From the NCBI GenBank assembly GCA_020091685.1, contig CM034610.1, positions 13,954,724 to 14,018,723 on the forward strand: a stretch of DNA of 64,000 nucleotides, written 5' to 3'. Every line of letters begins with the position of its first letter. The stretch's first letter is position 1. Under the pieces are notes generated by a model. The model ran no database searches. It had not been told where the DNA came from and saw only the letters and a list, made by a program, of their open reading frames with translations. Both the position numbers and the translations under genes were made by a program. Below, one piece after another: positions 37,261-49,440 of the stretch. This DNA comes from Lutjanus erythropterus. Taxonomy: Eukaryota; Chordata; Actinopteri; Lutjaniformes; Lutjanidae.

Positions 37261-38205
37261 CAGCTCAATATTTGCTTAAAATTGTATTTTGAATAGATTC
37301 CTGCACCATTGTATAAATGTATTCATACACAAACACACGACTAAGCATGCACGCATACACAGCGCAGTGGAATAGCCATATTTCTAAATTAATCATCTTC
37401 AGAGAGAAAAATGGAAATGCTCTGCCTGGAGGTCTTGGAACCAATTGCCTATTTTTCTCTTTCTTTCTCTCCCTCCATTAACTCCCCCTTCTCCTACCTG
37501 TTTATCCATCTTCTCCTCCCTCGCTCTATAACATCACCCCGCCACTCCCCGTCCACATAATGTCAGTCAGACATACTGCAATTTCGAGAGCCTCTGGTCC
37601 TGAGGGCTGGGCTGAATAAAAGATGAGGCAATGTAAGTACTGGCTGCTGACTTTGAACTTCTCTTTAACTCCCTTTACCTCCCAGAACCCCTGACCTCTG
37701 AAACCGCTCATGAATTATCACTTCAAGGATGCAAGGTAAAACTGTTTGATGACGTTAAAATGAAACTCGCGTCCAATTAAAAGCCAATCACAGAAATGAG
37801 AAGCATATATGCACTTCATAAATATACATGATGACCCTGAGGGGTTAGGTGAGTTTATATATTCTCAAGGATCCTATTTTCCTTCCAATCTTCCCACTCC
37901 TCCACTCCAAAGTTCCTGTTCTCGGCAGTGTCTGTGTGTCAGTCATCCAGGTTATGGTATTCTCTAGAAGCTGTATGAAGAAAGCTACGTTAAGTCAGTT
38001 AAGTCTCTGCTATCTTTACTGTATCTCCAGTTGATCCATTAAAACAGTCTGTCAGTTGCTGCCAGACAGTCTCTTTGTTCTTTACTGTGCTGTTGCCAGT
38101 TTTTAGTTCTACTATTATTCGGTTCTTTAATTTGGCCAACAAGTTTTTTCCTCAAAGGAGAAATTAGAGCTTCTCTGCCAAGCCATTATGACTAACTTCT
38201 TGTCA

Positions 38206-39092
38206 GCTAGCTAGCAAATATTGTACGTTTTAACTTTTTAGCTGCTACCAAACAATAGCTGTGTTTCAATTCAGATACTTCTCTTAATACACTGTCATGT
38301 AGCACACTTCTCACACTATGTACTAACGTGCATAGTGCGCTAATTTCAACAGGGTAGTGTTGTCTCAAATCGAGGACAGCCATGTGCCCTCACAGGAAAT
38401 GCCGCTTCCTCTTCTTCTTCTTCTTCATGGGCCAACTGAAGCCAAGCGGAAACTTTACCGCTATCCACCAAAACCTTTCATTTAATATGAACATCCTTTT
38501 ACCTTTATTTGCTTTTGTTTGCCCTCTGTTTCTCAGCAGGTTAAAAATACGGCATAATCTCTGCCGACAACAGGCCGCCCCTCCCTCCTCCTACCAGCTG
38601 AAAACACATCATGATGATTTACATTTGATTCATAGTACAAAATCTTAACCTAATAAACGTATTGGTGGCGTCAATCTGACAACAGTATAGTGATGATTAT
38701 TTACAAAAATACATGCATGACTTATATCTGTATAATTCTGTTTTCACTGTAATCATTGTAGTCACCTCGCAGTCACTACTGTAGTTCCTCAGCCACCTGA
38801 GCTGCCATGTTCACAAGTTTGGTAGCACCGCCTCTTTCAAGATGGCAACCGCTGAGGTTGATCATTCCACACTCAACTTTTTGGCCATTTTGAGTGAAAC
38901 ATCTGGCTACTCAGTGTACTTTGTTTAGCAAAAAATGATAATTTGAACACACCTACGCACTCAAAAAAGACAAGTAAGTACAAGTACATTAGTATGTGAA
39001 TTGAGACACAGCAAATGTATGTTTTGTTACATTTTTAGCTAGCTAGAAAACAATGTGACCTTTTGTTAACTTTTTAGCTAAATAGTAAACAA
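38206..39092. repeat. Minisatellite (AGCTAGCTA unit) split by a MITE
   Basis: Units beginning AGCTAGCTAGCAAATATTG, AGCTGCTACCAAACAAT, AGCTAGCTAGAAAACAATG and AGCTAAATAGTAAACAATG lie on both sides of the MITE at 38257-39012. The interrupted unit resumes after the MITE with TTTTGTTACATTTTT, exactly the continuation seen in the neighbouring units. Confidence 0.7.
38257..39012. mobile_element. MITE with GCTGTGTYTCAATTC termini
   Basis: Left AGCTGTGTTTCAATTCAGAT and right ATGTGAATTGAGACACAGC are inverted repeats of a well-known fish MITE class. About 755 bp. The interior includes CTTCTTCTTCTTCTTC and CpG-containing sequence of unknown origin, so a second insertion inside it is possible. Confidence 0.7.
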
Positions 39093-39285
39093 TGTTGGCA
39101 ACTGGACTTGCTTGAGGTTCTTGAAAATGTTTCACCTCACATCCAAAAAAAATCCATCCTCTTCAGTTCTAACTGACTAATGGGGAGTTCAAGGCATTTA
39201 TTGACCCCCCCCCCCAAGAGGTTAAATGCCTTTCGGATGAGAGGTAAAACATTTTCAAGAGCCTCAAACAAGTCCTGTTGCCCTC
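39093..39285. repeat. Fold-back repeat, relative of 9800-10009
   Basis: Arms GGCAACTGGACTTGCTTGAG...CACCTCACATCC (39096-39143) and the inverted GGATGAGAGGT...CAAGTCCTGTTGCC (39235-39283) enclose about 90 bp containing an 11-C run. Shares arm sequence with the fold-back at 9800. Confidence 0.7.
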
Positions 39286-39894
39286 GTACAGCTCCTAGAG
39301 AATGGTCTCAGTAGTTTTCCAGCTTAATCCTCAGTGATTAGGGAGCTAATCAATTCTTCTGGGAGTGGAGGTTCACTGTGTTAAGGTGTAACTTACACTT
39401 ACACACACAAGCTCTACAGCAGGAAGCTGGTGTAGTGAGATCAACCTTTACTGGGTTCAAGCCACTGTGTCACTGAGTGTCTTCATACAACACACTAAAT
39501 CTCTCATAGAACATCAACATGAACGTCCACTGAGTTTCACATGACTCAGCGTCTACCAGCAGAACTGCATCTGGACGACATGCAAAAGAGTAAAAAGTGC
39601 TGGGAAAGGGAATTAATATGATTTTATTGATACGGATGCTATTATCAATTCTGCATGTTAGTCCAGTTTTTTTTATTGATTCTTTTATTGATTCCTGATC
39701 AATCTTAGTCAAGCTGGCTGTAGCCTGTGGGCTACAGTATCCATAGCAACAGTCCGTCATTATCTAAAATGGATGAAATCGGAGAATATTCGTGCAACAT
39801 TTGTTTTCATTTAGCTAAACCTCTACTTAACCTGCCTTTGTGTCACTGATGTTATGATAACAGGATATTTAACTCTGGTAATGGACATAAGAGG

Positions 39895-40420
39895 CGGGGG
39901 AAATATTGATTCTTAGATGCATCACAGTTCTCTCTTGAAAGATCATCTATTGATGCAGAAAAGCCAATAACTGGAAATGTAAAAACCATTTCCCACATTA
40001 CAATTGCCTATAATAAGTTGTAAGACGTACGTTTCTTGCGGCTGAACAAACTGAACGGTAATACATAACAGATGCAAACATGTGATCTGTTTTCATATTC
40101 TAAACAAGGCTACATGAGTTTTGGTGAGGCGGAGCATGAGCAGCCAGAGATGGACACAATCTGGAAGTGTTTCAGCCTCTACGAAGTTGAAGGGAAAAGG
40201 GACGTGGACAAGAGAAACACTGTATGAAATCTGTCTAACTAAAATAATTATGGATCATTAACAAATACATTATGTTTTAAAAGTAGCAAGTAATCATATG
40301 GTGAGAAAAAATTAATTATGTATAGAACCGAAAAATTTTAATGCATCAAGATGCACTGATAATCGTTTTATAATTGCATCATGGCCACACTTCCTCAGAG
40401 GCATACGATTCTGATGGATC
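39895..40420 (+). mobile_element. hAT transposon remnant keeping part of a BED-finger exon
   Basis: Left part has TTAGATGCATCACAGTTCTC, right part AATGCATCAAGATGCACTGA and GCATCATGGCCACACTTCCT, resembling the termini of a large fish hAT family. Between them, plus-strand codons 40151-40222 read MDTIWKCFSLYEVEGKRDVD, the usual opening of the BED zinc finger (VW..F.L.) in ZBED/hAT transposases, but the zinc-binding Cys/His part is absent. Deleted, non-autonomous derivative. Confidence 0.5.
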
Positions 40421-40790
40421 AGATCGTTTCACCAGTGCCAGTGTTCTGATGTTTTAACCATTAAATATAAATTTCATACTTACAGTAACATCACTAGCCT
40501 TTTATACAAAGCATGCTGTATTTTTAATTGTGTTTTTCAGACTTCCAGGCATCCACAGGATTTCACTCATTTTATTGTGCGAAGACATTAACTTGCAACA
40601 GTGATGAAAATCATGTCATTCACTGAGCATTGTGTGGTTAAGTACTTTTATGTGCAGCTTCAACACTAAGAAGCGCCAGCTACCACGTCAACAGAAACAG
40701 GATAGGTCTCATCTTTATTATTATAATATACCACAAAATATGATTTTTATAAGTCCATATGGAAAATTCAACACAGTTCCAAGTCAGAAA

Positions 40791-40803
40791 CCACTAGAGG
40801 GCA
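40791..40803 (+). promoter_or_regulatory. CTCF-like core motif
   Basis: CCACTAGAGGGCA on the plus strand, opposite orientation to the site at 24089. Confidence 0.35.
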
Positions 40804-41816
40804 ACTATTCCTTCCCAAAAATACACAGTCTCCTTTCAATTTCTGCCTCTTTCTCTTTCTCTCTCTCTCTTTCTAACCCTTTCAATCAAGTGACTGACGC
40901 TCACAATGATCACTGCTGTCTTTTTCTTCCATAAACATCTCAGAAGATCATTTTACCACACTCCAGTGATTTCCTCACATATTCACACGCACACACTTTA
41001 GATGGAAGGCGACCACTGTTTCTGTTTTTGCTCACGTCTGATGTCCAGCCGGCTGCCCTCCGTGATTCATTATGCGGCAGTTCAGTTAGATTTGAGCTGC
41101 GCTGTGTGTCGTTCCTCATCGTCATCATTGTCTGGAGAGTGATTAGACTGCCGCTGCTGTACGTATTTGTGTGAGCGTATATGTGGAGGCGGTGTGAGAT
41201 GAGTGCTCCTCCAGTGATGGTCACAACAACACAACGGAACCAGAATCTCTTCTGGAACAAAGCTTCACACTCACACACAAACACCAGAAGATATAACAAC
41301 AAGAGAGAGATAAGAGGAAAACAACAAAGAGAATCAAGCATGTGTTAGTCTGCAGGCACACACAAATGTGAGTGTTTGTAGAAGGTTTTGACAGTGTGCT
41401 GAGATCATGTCTATCAGCAGACACAGACATGAGACCTTCCAGCTATGCTGTTCGTACGGCCTTGGAGAATCAGACGCAATCTCACACACACACGTGGACA
41501 AGCACACAAACACACAGCCAGACGTTCCCTGTGAGGCAGCAATAATTTGTCTTCTAAACCCAAATGCATGCAGCAGCTGTCCACTCAGCATGAATGCATA
41601 GTGATGAGCGCGACATAAACAAGCACCTCAAGGACCAAACTGTGTCATAGATGAAACAAATAAACAGGCCAGCAAGAGCAAAAACATGCCAACTGGGCGC
41701 TGACGTCACTGTCATTAGGTCAAACAAACCCTGAACCTGCTGCTTTGACCAGAAAGCTTCAAGTGGTCCTTCAGAAAACAGTGTTCATTTCACTCTGAGG
41801 CTGTGTATTTTGCAGG

Positions 41817-41855
<39 letters not shown>

Positions 41856-43129
41856 GTGGTTGTGGTTGGTCTTAATGTACAGGGTAAATAGTGAGAAAGA
41901 ATTACACGTACATGTGCTGTTCTACTACTACTAAAAGCCTGAAGAGCCAGAATATTTTCCCATCCAAGTCAGTGAATTAAGGATTTATTTCAACCAAACC
42001 AGAGTTGGCGATTGGTGGAACAGTGGAAAGACGAGTCAAAGTCAAGTTTTATTTTTTTCTATTTGCAGTTTGAATTAAGTGTGTTTTATGATGACTTGAC
42101 CAGGCAGTTAAGCTTGTTTTAGTCCCACCTGCCCTGCGTACTCCACGGTTGCCGACAGGACGTCGCCTGTTCTCCTCTTCCCTCACAGTTGGTTTTATCA
42201 TTTAAGGTGATTTAGAGACACTGTGTGTCAAGCTTACAGCCTGCCATGCTGTTGCATTTCTTTGTCTACAATGACACAGCTAAAAAGCGATCTGAAACTT
42301 GTTTACAAACCATTCCTTTCACCTTCTCTTGTCAGTTAACCATCAGTGCCTGCTGTCATAAGGATTTTTTTATGAAGTGCATCAGCTAAAATATACTTAT
42401 GATTCCCCTTATTTATAATTCCTCACTGAAATATTTTTCATGCGCATTTTTATAAGCTTCTGTCTGTTTTATCTTATTATTGTAATTCACACTGACAGAC
42501 AAAGGAAAAATTACTGTTCAACTGGAGGAGACTCAGTCAGCTGCAGGGTCTCTACCTAATGAATCTTTGAATCTTTGACTTTCAGGGAGACGGAGCGCCC
42601 ACGAAACATCTTTTAAAAACCAGTCACATAATATTGCTGCAGTAGAAAGGCTATAAGTATTAAAATCAACTTGTTTGCAAACCCCGACGTTCTCCCAGTC
42701 TGACAGCTCAACCCCAAATGACCAATTAGGGCCCCTCTAGTTACCTGCTCAGTACGACAGAGAGTATTTATGCAGCTCATCAGAGTTAAGATTAAGAAAT
42801 AAACATGTTAACTCTACTCCTCATGTTGTACACTTGTTATCTGTTTACTCGCACAACATTAGCAAGACCTACACAAACACAAAGATCATGCAAGAGACTA
42901 ATGGTATTTGTGTCAAGCATTATCATACTCTCATCCTCTAGACACACACAATCCACAAACTAGCAGCCAAAGTGGGCTTTACAGTTTTTTTTTCTTCACT
43001 TACTTTAGATCATCCTCATTAATTAATTGCACTTGTTTTAGATTTTAATTTGTCACCTGCCTGTATACTATATTACACTTGGGGTTTTGAAGAGTTTGAT
43101 TTCTGGTTCTCTTGAAATGCTGATATACT
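40804..43129. other. Non-coding, microsatellite-bearing
   Basis: No supportable gene. A GT microsatellite lies at 41819-41854 and short CA tracts at 41480-41520. Confidence 0.4.
41819..41854. repeat. (GT)n microsatellite
   Basis: Eighteen uninterrupted GT units. Confidence 0.95.
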
Positions 43130-43470
43130 GTGCAAACTCCGCTAATAGACTGTGGCCATTATCTCTTCAAGTAGCTCAGATCTCGGTTTCCCAACACTGA
43201 TTTCTTTATACGCTGTGTGAATAAAATTGAATGTCGGAGCCCCTGATCAGATTGCCGCCAGCTTAACCTTGGTGGAAGTAATTCAATCCCTAGAAGACAG
43301 GCCGGCTAAATTTGCTCTGGCCAGCTGTTCCAGACAAATGATACTGATGTGAGCAGAGACAAAGAGGGAAATTAACCAGCTATTAAAAGCTTCCAAACAC
43401 TGCTGCACACCGGCCATCTCCTTCATTTGTTATCCAAGGCGGCCATATTTATTAAACCTTGGATTAAGCT
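43130..43470. promoter_or_regulatory. Possible conserved non-coding element
   Basis: A non-repetitive block of balanced composition with well-formed motifs such as GCCATATTTATTAAAC (MEF2/SRF-like) and TGTTCCAGACAAATG, without any open frame. The look is that of a developmental enhancer, but conservation cannot be judged here. Confidence 0.2.
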
Positions 43471-43619
43471 CTAAAAACAGACTACATCTTGTTTGATAAA
43501 CAGTACAAAGGAGGTATTTCCTGCTGCTACATGTATTTAGTGAAGACTGACCTTAAACATGATCACACAACAGCTCCATCAGTCGCATGAAATCCAGCCC
43601 TGTGTAAGTCCCTGACAGC

Positions 43620-43659
43620 ATGATGATGACGATGATGATGATGATGATGATGATGATGA
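43620..43659. repeat. (ATG)n microsatellite
   Basis: Thirteen GAT/ATG units with one GAC. Confidence 0.95.
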
Positions 43660-43894
43660 CACCTTTATTGTCCCTGAGGACGCACGGATCATCCCCCCAG
43701 CTCAGTTTACAAAAACAGTTTAAAAACATAAAAGTACAGAAAACTTCTCAATATTTCCTTCAGTTTTTGCTCAAACTGGGGTAAATTCTTGAACCTAAAC
43801 AAAATCTTGTTTTATTCAGAACTCCAAACCCCAAACATTTACACCCATATCTGAAATTTTTTCATTTTACACATGGTAAACTTTAATGCTCAAA

Positions 43895-44213
43895 CAGTTT
43901 GTTGATTAATTGATTGGTTGATTGGCAGAACATTAACTGTAAACAATTTTGATGGTGGATTTATCATATGAGTCACTTATCAAGCAAAAATGCCGAACAT
44001 TCACTGGTTCTACCGCTTCAAATATGGGGATGTGTTCTGTTGTTCTGGCTTTTGTCACTGTTCATGGGAATGTTGTTGAGTTCTGGACTTGTGGTTGGAC
44101 AAAAAAATTTACAGTTAGTCAATCTGGTGTCACGGTGGGTCACGTCTCAGTGCTTGTGAGGAGTATTTTTCACTTTCTGACACTTCTGATAATAAATATA
44201 ATTTGCAGCCCTA
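43895..44213 (-). mobile_element. MITE (ATTAATCGATT family), copy
   Basis: GATTAATTGATTGGTTGATT, AAAAATGCCGAACATTCACT, GTTGGACAAAAAAATT and the end ATAATTTGCAGCCCTA at 44213 follow the family order. The left terminus is lost. Confidence 0.6.
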
Positions 44214-47194
44214 GTTGACTTGTGTCAAATTTCGCCAAGGTTTGTACAAATATTTCCAACACCAGTCAGTTTGAATCATTTTCAGATTTGTTTCTACATG
44301 AACAACTCATGTAAATACAGTTTATTCTCTTGCCTATATGCCATTTTTGGTTGATGGGCATTTTTTATGTTGTTGTTTTGTTCTTTTTTTCAAAGAGATG
44401 CATTCTTGGACATGATGCTTGGAAAGGTGATCCCCCTGAGGAAACTAAGCACCATGTCAGTCTCAAGCAGTGCTATGGTTTCCCGCAGGAATAACTTTGA
44501 CTGAGTGCCATTTCCTGTTACTGTAACATGACAATTTCCAAACATAAATTTCTGACGGTCCCCTTTATGTAATTGCCAGTTTGATATTTCTAATACAAAT
44601 AAAACTGTGATACAAACGTTGGAGAATTTATGAGATTTGTAGAGGCCCGCTGCCACAAAGCTGTCACCACACCTGCGTTTAACTGTCAGACATGACAGGT
44701 TGTGTCACGGGATATTAAACATACTGAGCCACACTTCCTTCAGGGAACATCTGACTGACTTCATATATGCAAGTTCCATCTTTGTGTGTCAGAAAATGAG
44801 CCTCTTAGGAGTTAAAGACCGCATGGAAATGTTCATGTGAAAAGATGTTATGAGGCATTAAAATAAAGCAGCATTATCGCCCACTCTCCCAAACTTAGAT
44901 GTTTGAAATATGAAATTCTGTTGAAATCTCTCTGTTGCTGCATCTTCATTTCATTTTGAATTGGCAACATCATTCAACTAACATCCATCCTAAAAATATA
45001 TATATATATATATAAATTTACACACAAGGGTGAAATATGACACTCTTATGATCATCAACACCAAAAACACATGAAGTTAAAACATTTGGTCTCCTTTGCT
45101 TTGGCTCAGTTCTTGAATCGGAGTTCCTCTTTTCAAACAATTAGCTTGTTGTTCACAACAGATTTGAATTTCTCATTCATTCAAGCAAACTGCAGGTGTT
45201 TTTGCACATGTGTGAAGAAAAAAGAGTAAGTACAATTGTCCGTTGCACGTGGCTCACTGATCAGAAGTGATGAGTTATTTCTTAGTGAAACTGTCACATT
45301 CTTTATAACTTCAAAACATTCTGTCATCGTCACACGCAAAATGATCCATTCAATTATCAAAATCTGTCAGACACACATGTATCGTCCATAAATATCCATG
45401 ACATTGACTGTTTGTGACGCCTACTAAATTGACAAACGACCTGCCAAGTGATGGCAGTGAACTATGAATCACATGAGTGTCGTTTTGTGGCAAATTTTCT
45501 GTTCACTTGACATGAAAGATAAAAGTGAAATTTCTCTTTGCGATATATGTAACTAGGGGCGTGGGGGGGTAAACCCAAGAAAACTCAGTTTATTCATCTA
45601 TTTTCAAATCGGCTATATCAATCAATGAAGAGAAAAAAGGTAGGTAAGCTGTATTTACCACTAGCCCCTGTGTGTAACACATTCCTACACAAAAATGTAC
45701 TGTATGCATACAAATGTGCATATCTTTTTTGTGTGTAGAAAAACAAAATAGAGATTCTACATGAGAAACATTTCCAGGGTTAACTAACATACAATGAAAT
45801 TTCCTTTTGGTGGCACTGGCTAATTTACTGACACAATAACGAGGTGTTGAAGCACGAATGAAACATGAGCCAAAACAATTGAGAAAAAATGTAATATAAT
45901 AATTCATTCATTGACTCTGTGAACTCAACCTTTAGTGGCAGAAACTAATGGCTGTGTCTCCCTCTAGTGGCTACATGGCCTCCACTACTGTGAACCAAAT
46001 TTACCCCAAACATCAGTCCCGTCCTCATCATTATGCTCGGCCTTATCTTATCGAGTCTGCGTCAACAGAACAGTAATTGGAATGCACCATGTGTCAAACA
46101 ATTACTGGTTCTGCTTTTCGCTCTTTATCTGAAAGAGACCAACTCTACTGCAATTATGTTGATTATTATAAATAATGATGTGTGGAACAAAAAAAGAGGG
46201 ATGAGGGACAAACATATGACGTCTGTGGTTGAACTCAGACACACTTTGACTTGAGAAGGTGCGCAACTACAAGCATGAGTGTACGTGTGTGGATGGGGTG
46301 CATTTATAGCCCCTTTCTCTGTTGCAATGACTCACCAGTGAGTCACAGGCCAGAGAGGAGAGAGGAGTTGCGCAAGTCAGTGAAGTCAGGCACCCCTCTC
46401 TGCCACTCCACTCTTCAGGAGGGTGCAGCGGCAGGTCGATGCCGTAACCTCATCATTAAGAGAAAGCTAGTCACGCTGGCAAAGGAGCTGGGGGGTGTTG
46501 GATAATGAGAAGGATGATTCAACAATCACTGATGTGTCACAGTCAATATGAGACATGGGGGGGGGGGGCACTGATGTACTGTAAATGAATGGTTTCACTT
46601 GACAGGCTGGGGTGCAGCGAGTAGGAGGGAGAGCATGCAGGCACGCATCCCTTTTCTCGGCACAGTCACAGGTATGAATTATACATCTACTCGCGCCAGT
46701 GAGAGATAGGTATAATGAAGTGACAAGTGACGAGGCTCTGATTCACACACATACTTGAATGCACAGTCACACACACACACAGAGAAACTCAGCACTCACA
46801 GTATGTGCACACACCCTGGAAACACAATGCTGGTGCTATCTGCAGAACGTGTTGAGAAGAAGGGGAGAGGACATTCAGCAACAGAGCTGAGAAGATACAA
46901 CTGTGGCTCTTATCACACTCTGCCCAGCAGCAGCAGCAGCAGCTCTGACAAAGAGGGGAAGGAATATGTTTGCAAAGGAAGCTGCTGTGTGGGGAAAGAA
47001 GAAAAGCAGGTTTTGAAGGAGAACAGCGACACATCATGAAAGCCAAATATGGGATAGATGGATGGAGAGATACAATATACGATATAGAATATATCAGCAA
47101 TCTAGCAATTAGGAATGTTAATGATTGTTAATTGCTGGTTATTAATTGACAATGTGTGTTTTGTGTATTTGTCTTTCAGAGCCCACAGGAAGAG
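44214..47194. other. Non-coding, no gene seen
   Basis: Contains a short AT run (44998-45014), a 12-G run near 46557-46568 and a CTCF-like motif at 45959. Nothing else recognised. Confidence 0.4.
45959..45970 (-). promoter_or_regulatory. CTCF-like core motif
   Basis: Minus strand CCACTAGAGGGA; last core position differs from the consensus. Confidence 0.25.
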
Positions 47195-47290
47195 CCGGAC
47201 TGATATATCAGTCGACCAATATTATGGGTCCAATATTGGCCTATTACAGCAATATCGGTCTATATTGTATTTATGTTGGAGCATCAGTAC
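47195..47290. repeat. Fragment of a CGATATTGGCC-type repeat
   Basis: GACTGATATATCAGTCGACC is itself palindromic and is followed by CCAATATTGGCC and GCAATATCGGTC, a pattern known from fish MITEs with internal palindromes. Confidence 0.5.
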
Positions 47291-48785
47291 ACCTATACCA
47301 GCTGAACTTTCTCATTCTCTCTTCTCTAAAACAGCAAGTTGACACTATTAACCTTACTTAATTTGTCTTTTAATAAACATCTAAAATGTTATGCCCTTCA
47401 GGTTGACCTGCTCGCAGGTTTTCTCTTGCTATTGTAGAAATGGCAGTGACTGTGTCCCATCTGACGTCATTTTGTTTGACGGAGCCTTTTGCTGAATAAA
47501 AACGGGTTTGGGCTCCGAACAACAGCCTTATTGTTGTTTTATTAGTCTGCTTCATAAATTAATGTTTCACATTACTAATGTGCCACTAGAATTATTTTAA
47601 TAAAACTTAAATTGAGGAAAGGACATGTGTTTTGTATCTTCTTAATTATTAGGATTAATTGATTATTGATTGATTATTGATGTTCAACTATAGGTTAAGG
47701 AAAATGCACAAAATTTGAAACCCTGTTAGCAGTGTAGATCAGAGCAGTTCCTTCACGGAGGAGGACAGGAGGTATGTAGGGTCAGATAAATCAGCTCCCA
47801 TCCCCCAACAGAGTGAGGCTGCCTTCTTACAGACAGTTTGGTTATCGCTCCTCTGTGGCATCAATCCCACTCGTTTTCTGTTGGCTCACTGTTTAAAAGG
47901 GAGACATACGAGTAGGAATGTTTATGTTTGTGTTCTACAATGTTTCTGTATAATTGTGTGCCTCCAAGGATTTGTGTGCACAACGGCTCCCAAAGTGTAT
48001 TCGTGATTACATGTGTGTGTCTTTGTATTCCCTGCCCTCTCCGCCTCACTGAGACTATAAGCTTGTGTGTCAAACCCTCACTTCCCAGAAACTCCATTCA
48101 TCAAATCTAACTGCAACCTTTTGCATGCTGGGTGATGATAAGTCCTGTTTTGGTAAAAATAGAAAATAACAGGCTTTCAGAAGGCCCAGACATGTTGGGC
48201 TGTAAACCTTCAAGCACCTCGTCAACCTGCCCTGCGAAAACAGTGAGGGGCAGGTTGGAGACACACAGAGCATCTGTTTACATGTCACCAGCCGCCAAAA
48301 GTGTTGTCTGTAAAGAATAGTGTGAAAGGGCTTGTTTTCAGTTTCTGTCAAGATGTTGAATTTCAAACAGACAGAGAGTCAAAATGATCTTTATGCTTAC
48401 TTTTAAATGTCCTCACCTCAGCTCAGGCAAAAATACAGGTTCAAACAAATACGGTCAAGTCTTTTAAGAGGTTCTGCCTTCAAATGTCTTTTATAATCTA
48501 ATGGCTTTTGGTGAAGATATAAAGAGTTGAAACTAGTATGTAGAAAGGCCTGCAGGGTTTCTGCAAGTTATATTAGATATAAGTATCCAAGAGAACTCAG
48601 TGGGCTGCAGTAATCTGCAATCTGCTGGTATATGTAGCTGAAATGTTGCTCCAGTAGGCAACAACAGTTCCAGGAAGCCCCAAAATAGAGACAGGAAGTT
48701 CATTTAGTAAACACAATAAAACATGTTAACAAACTGTGTAAAACCAACTATCAGATAAGACAAATAAAGGCATTATCTCACTTAC

Positions 48786-48881
48786 TCTATGAGCTGCTCC
48801 ATTCCAGCACCCTGGGGCTCCGGCGGCTCCCCAGGTTTGGGTTTGCAGTCCTCTTTTCACAGTGTAACTCCTGGCTTTTAC
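48786..48881 (-). CDS. Candidate alternative first coding exon (isoform b)
   Basis: On the minus strand a good acceptor (GTGTGTGTTTCCAG) opens a 96-nt exon that ends in the ideal donor GTAAGT. An ATG at 48802-48800 with G at -3 and +4 gives MEQLI plus 2 nt; an in-frame TGA lies 18 codons upstream, so the first 79 nt are 5' UTR. The 2-nt overhang joins in frame to the common exon at 15077, reading MEQLIESLERKLQRPLLAK, a short amphipathic helix-like start. This would be a shorter N-terminus (146 visible residues) than isoform a. A different frame of the same exon is also open and would accept a phase-1 exon such as 53204, but runs into a stop at the donor. Supported by both splice sites and phase only. 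Confidence 0.4.
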
Positions 48882-49265
48882 CTGGAAACACACACACATT
48901 TGTTAGCCTGGCACCAGTTAGCATACACCTAGAATTATGTAAAAGACAGAGAGATGATGAATAAACAGATGCGGTATGCTATCATAGTCATTCATCAAAA
49001 TCAAAATTGCTCATTTTAAAACTGGAGGTTTCTGGAAACACACAGGACGTACAATCACTCAAAACACAGCCTTGTCTTGTGTCTGTCCTCTGTGTCTGTC
49101 ACCTCTTCTCTGTCTCTTTAAGGGCCCCAGCAGGGCCCCCTCTCAGATCTTGAGGTGTTGAGTTTCAAAGTTGTCTACATACTGTGTGATTTATGACGGA
49201 CACGGCCTTGGTTTCTCTGCTGTCTCGAACTTTCCTGTATGTATTCAGAAGTACTATCCAGGATC

Positions 49266-49440
49266 CAGTGTTATGGTGCCGTTAACTACGTGTAGTTCAG
49301 TTACTAGTTTAACTACAATTTGCAGTAGCTGGATGGTAGTTTACAGAGATGGGCAGTATTTCAATTGAATGGGTTTAAAATACATATTTAATAACTTTTG
49401 AGTATTTTGTCATTTGTATTGTGCTGTGTAAAAAATAAGA
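49266..49440. repeat. Palindromic MITE fragments
   Basis: GTTAACTACGTGTAGTTCAG with ACTAGTTTAACTACAATT, then AGAGATGGGCAGTATTTCAA and TTTTGAGTATTTTGT, are pieces of two familiar fish repeats lying side by side. No ends preserved. Confidence 0.5.

Noticed and set aside
40940-41341. 133-codon minus-strand open frame
   Set aside because: No family resemblance, no convincing splice sites, CA-rich parts.
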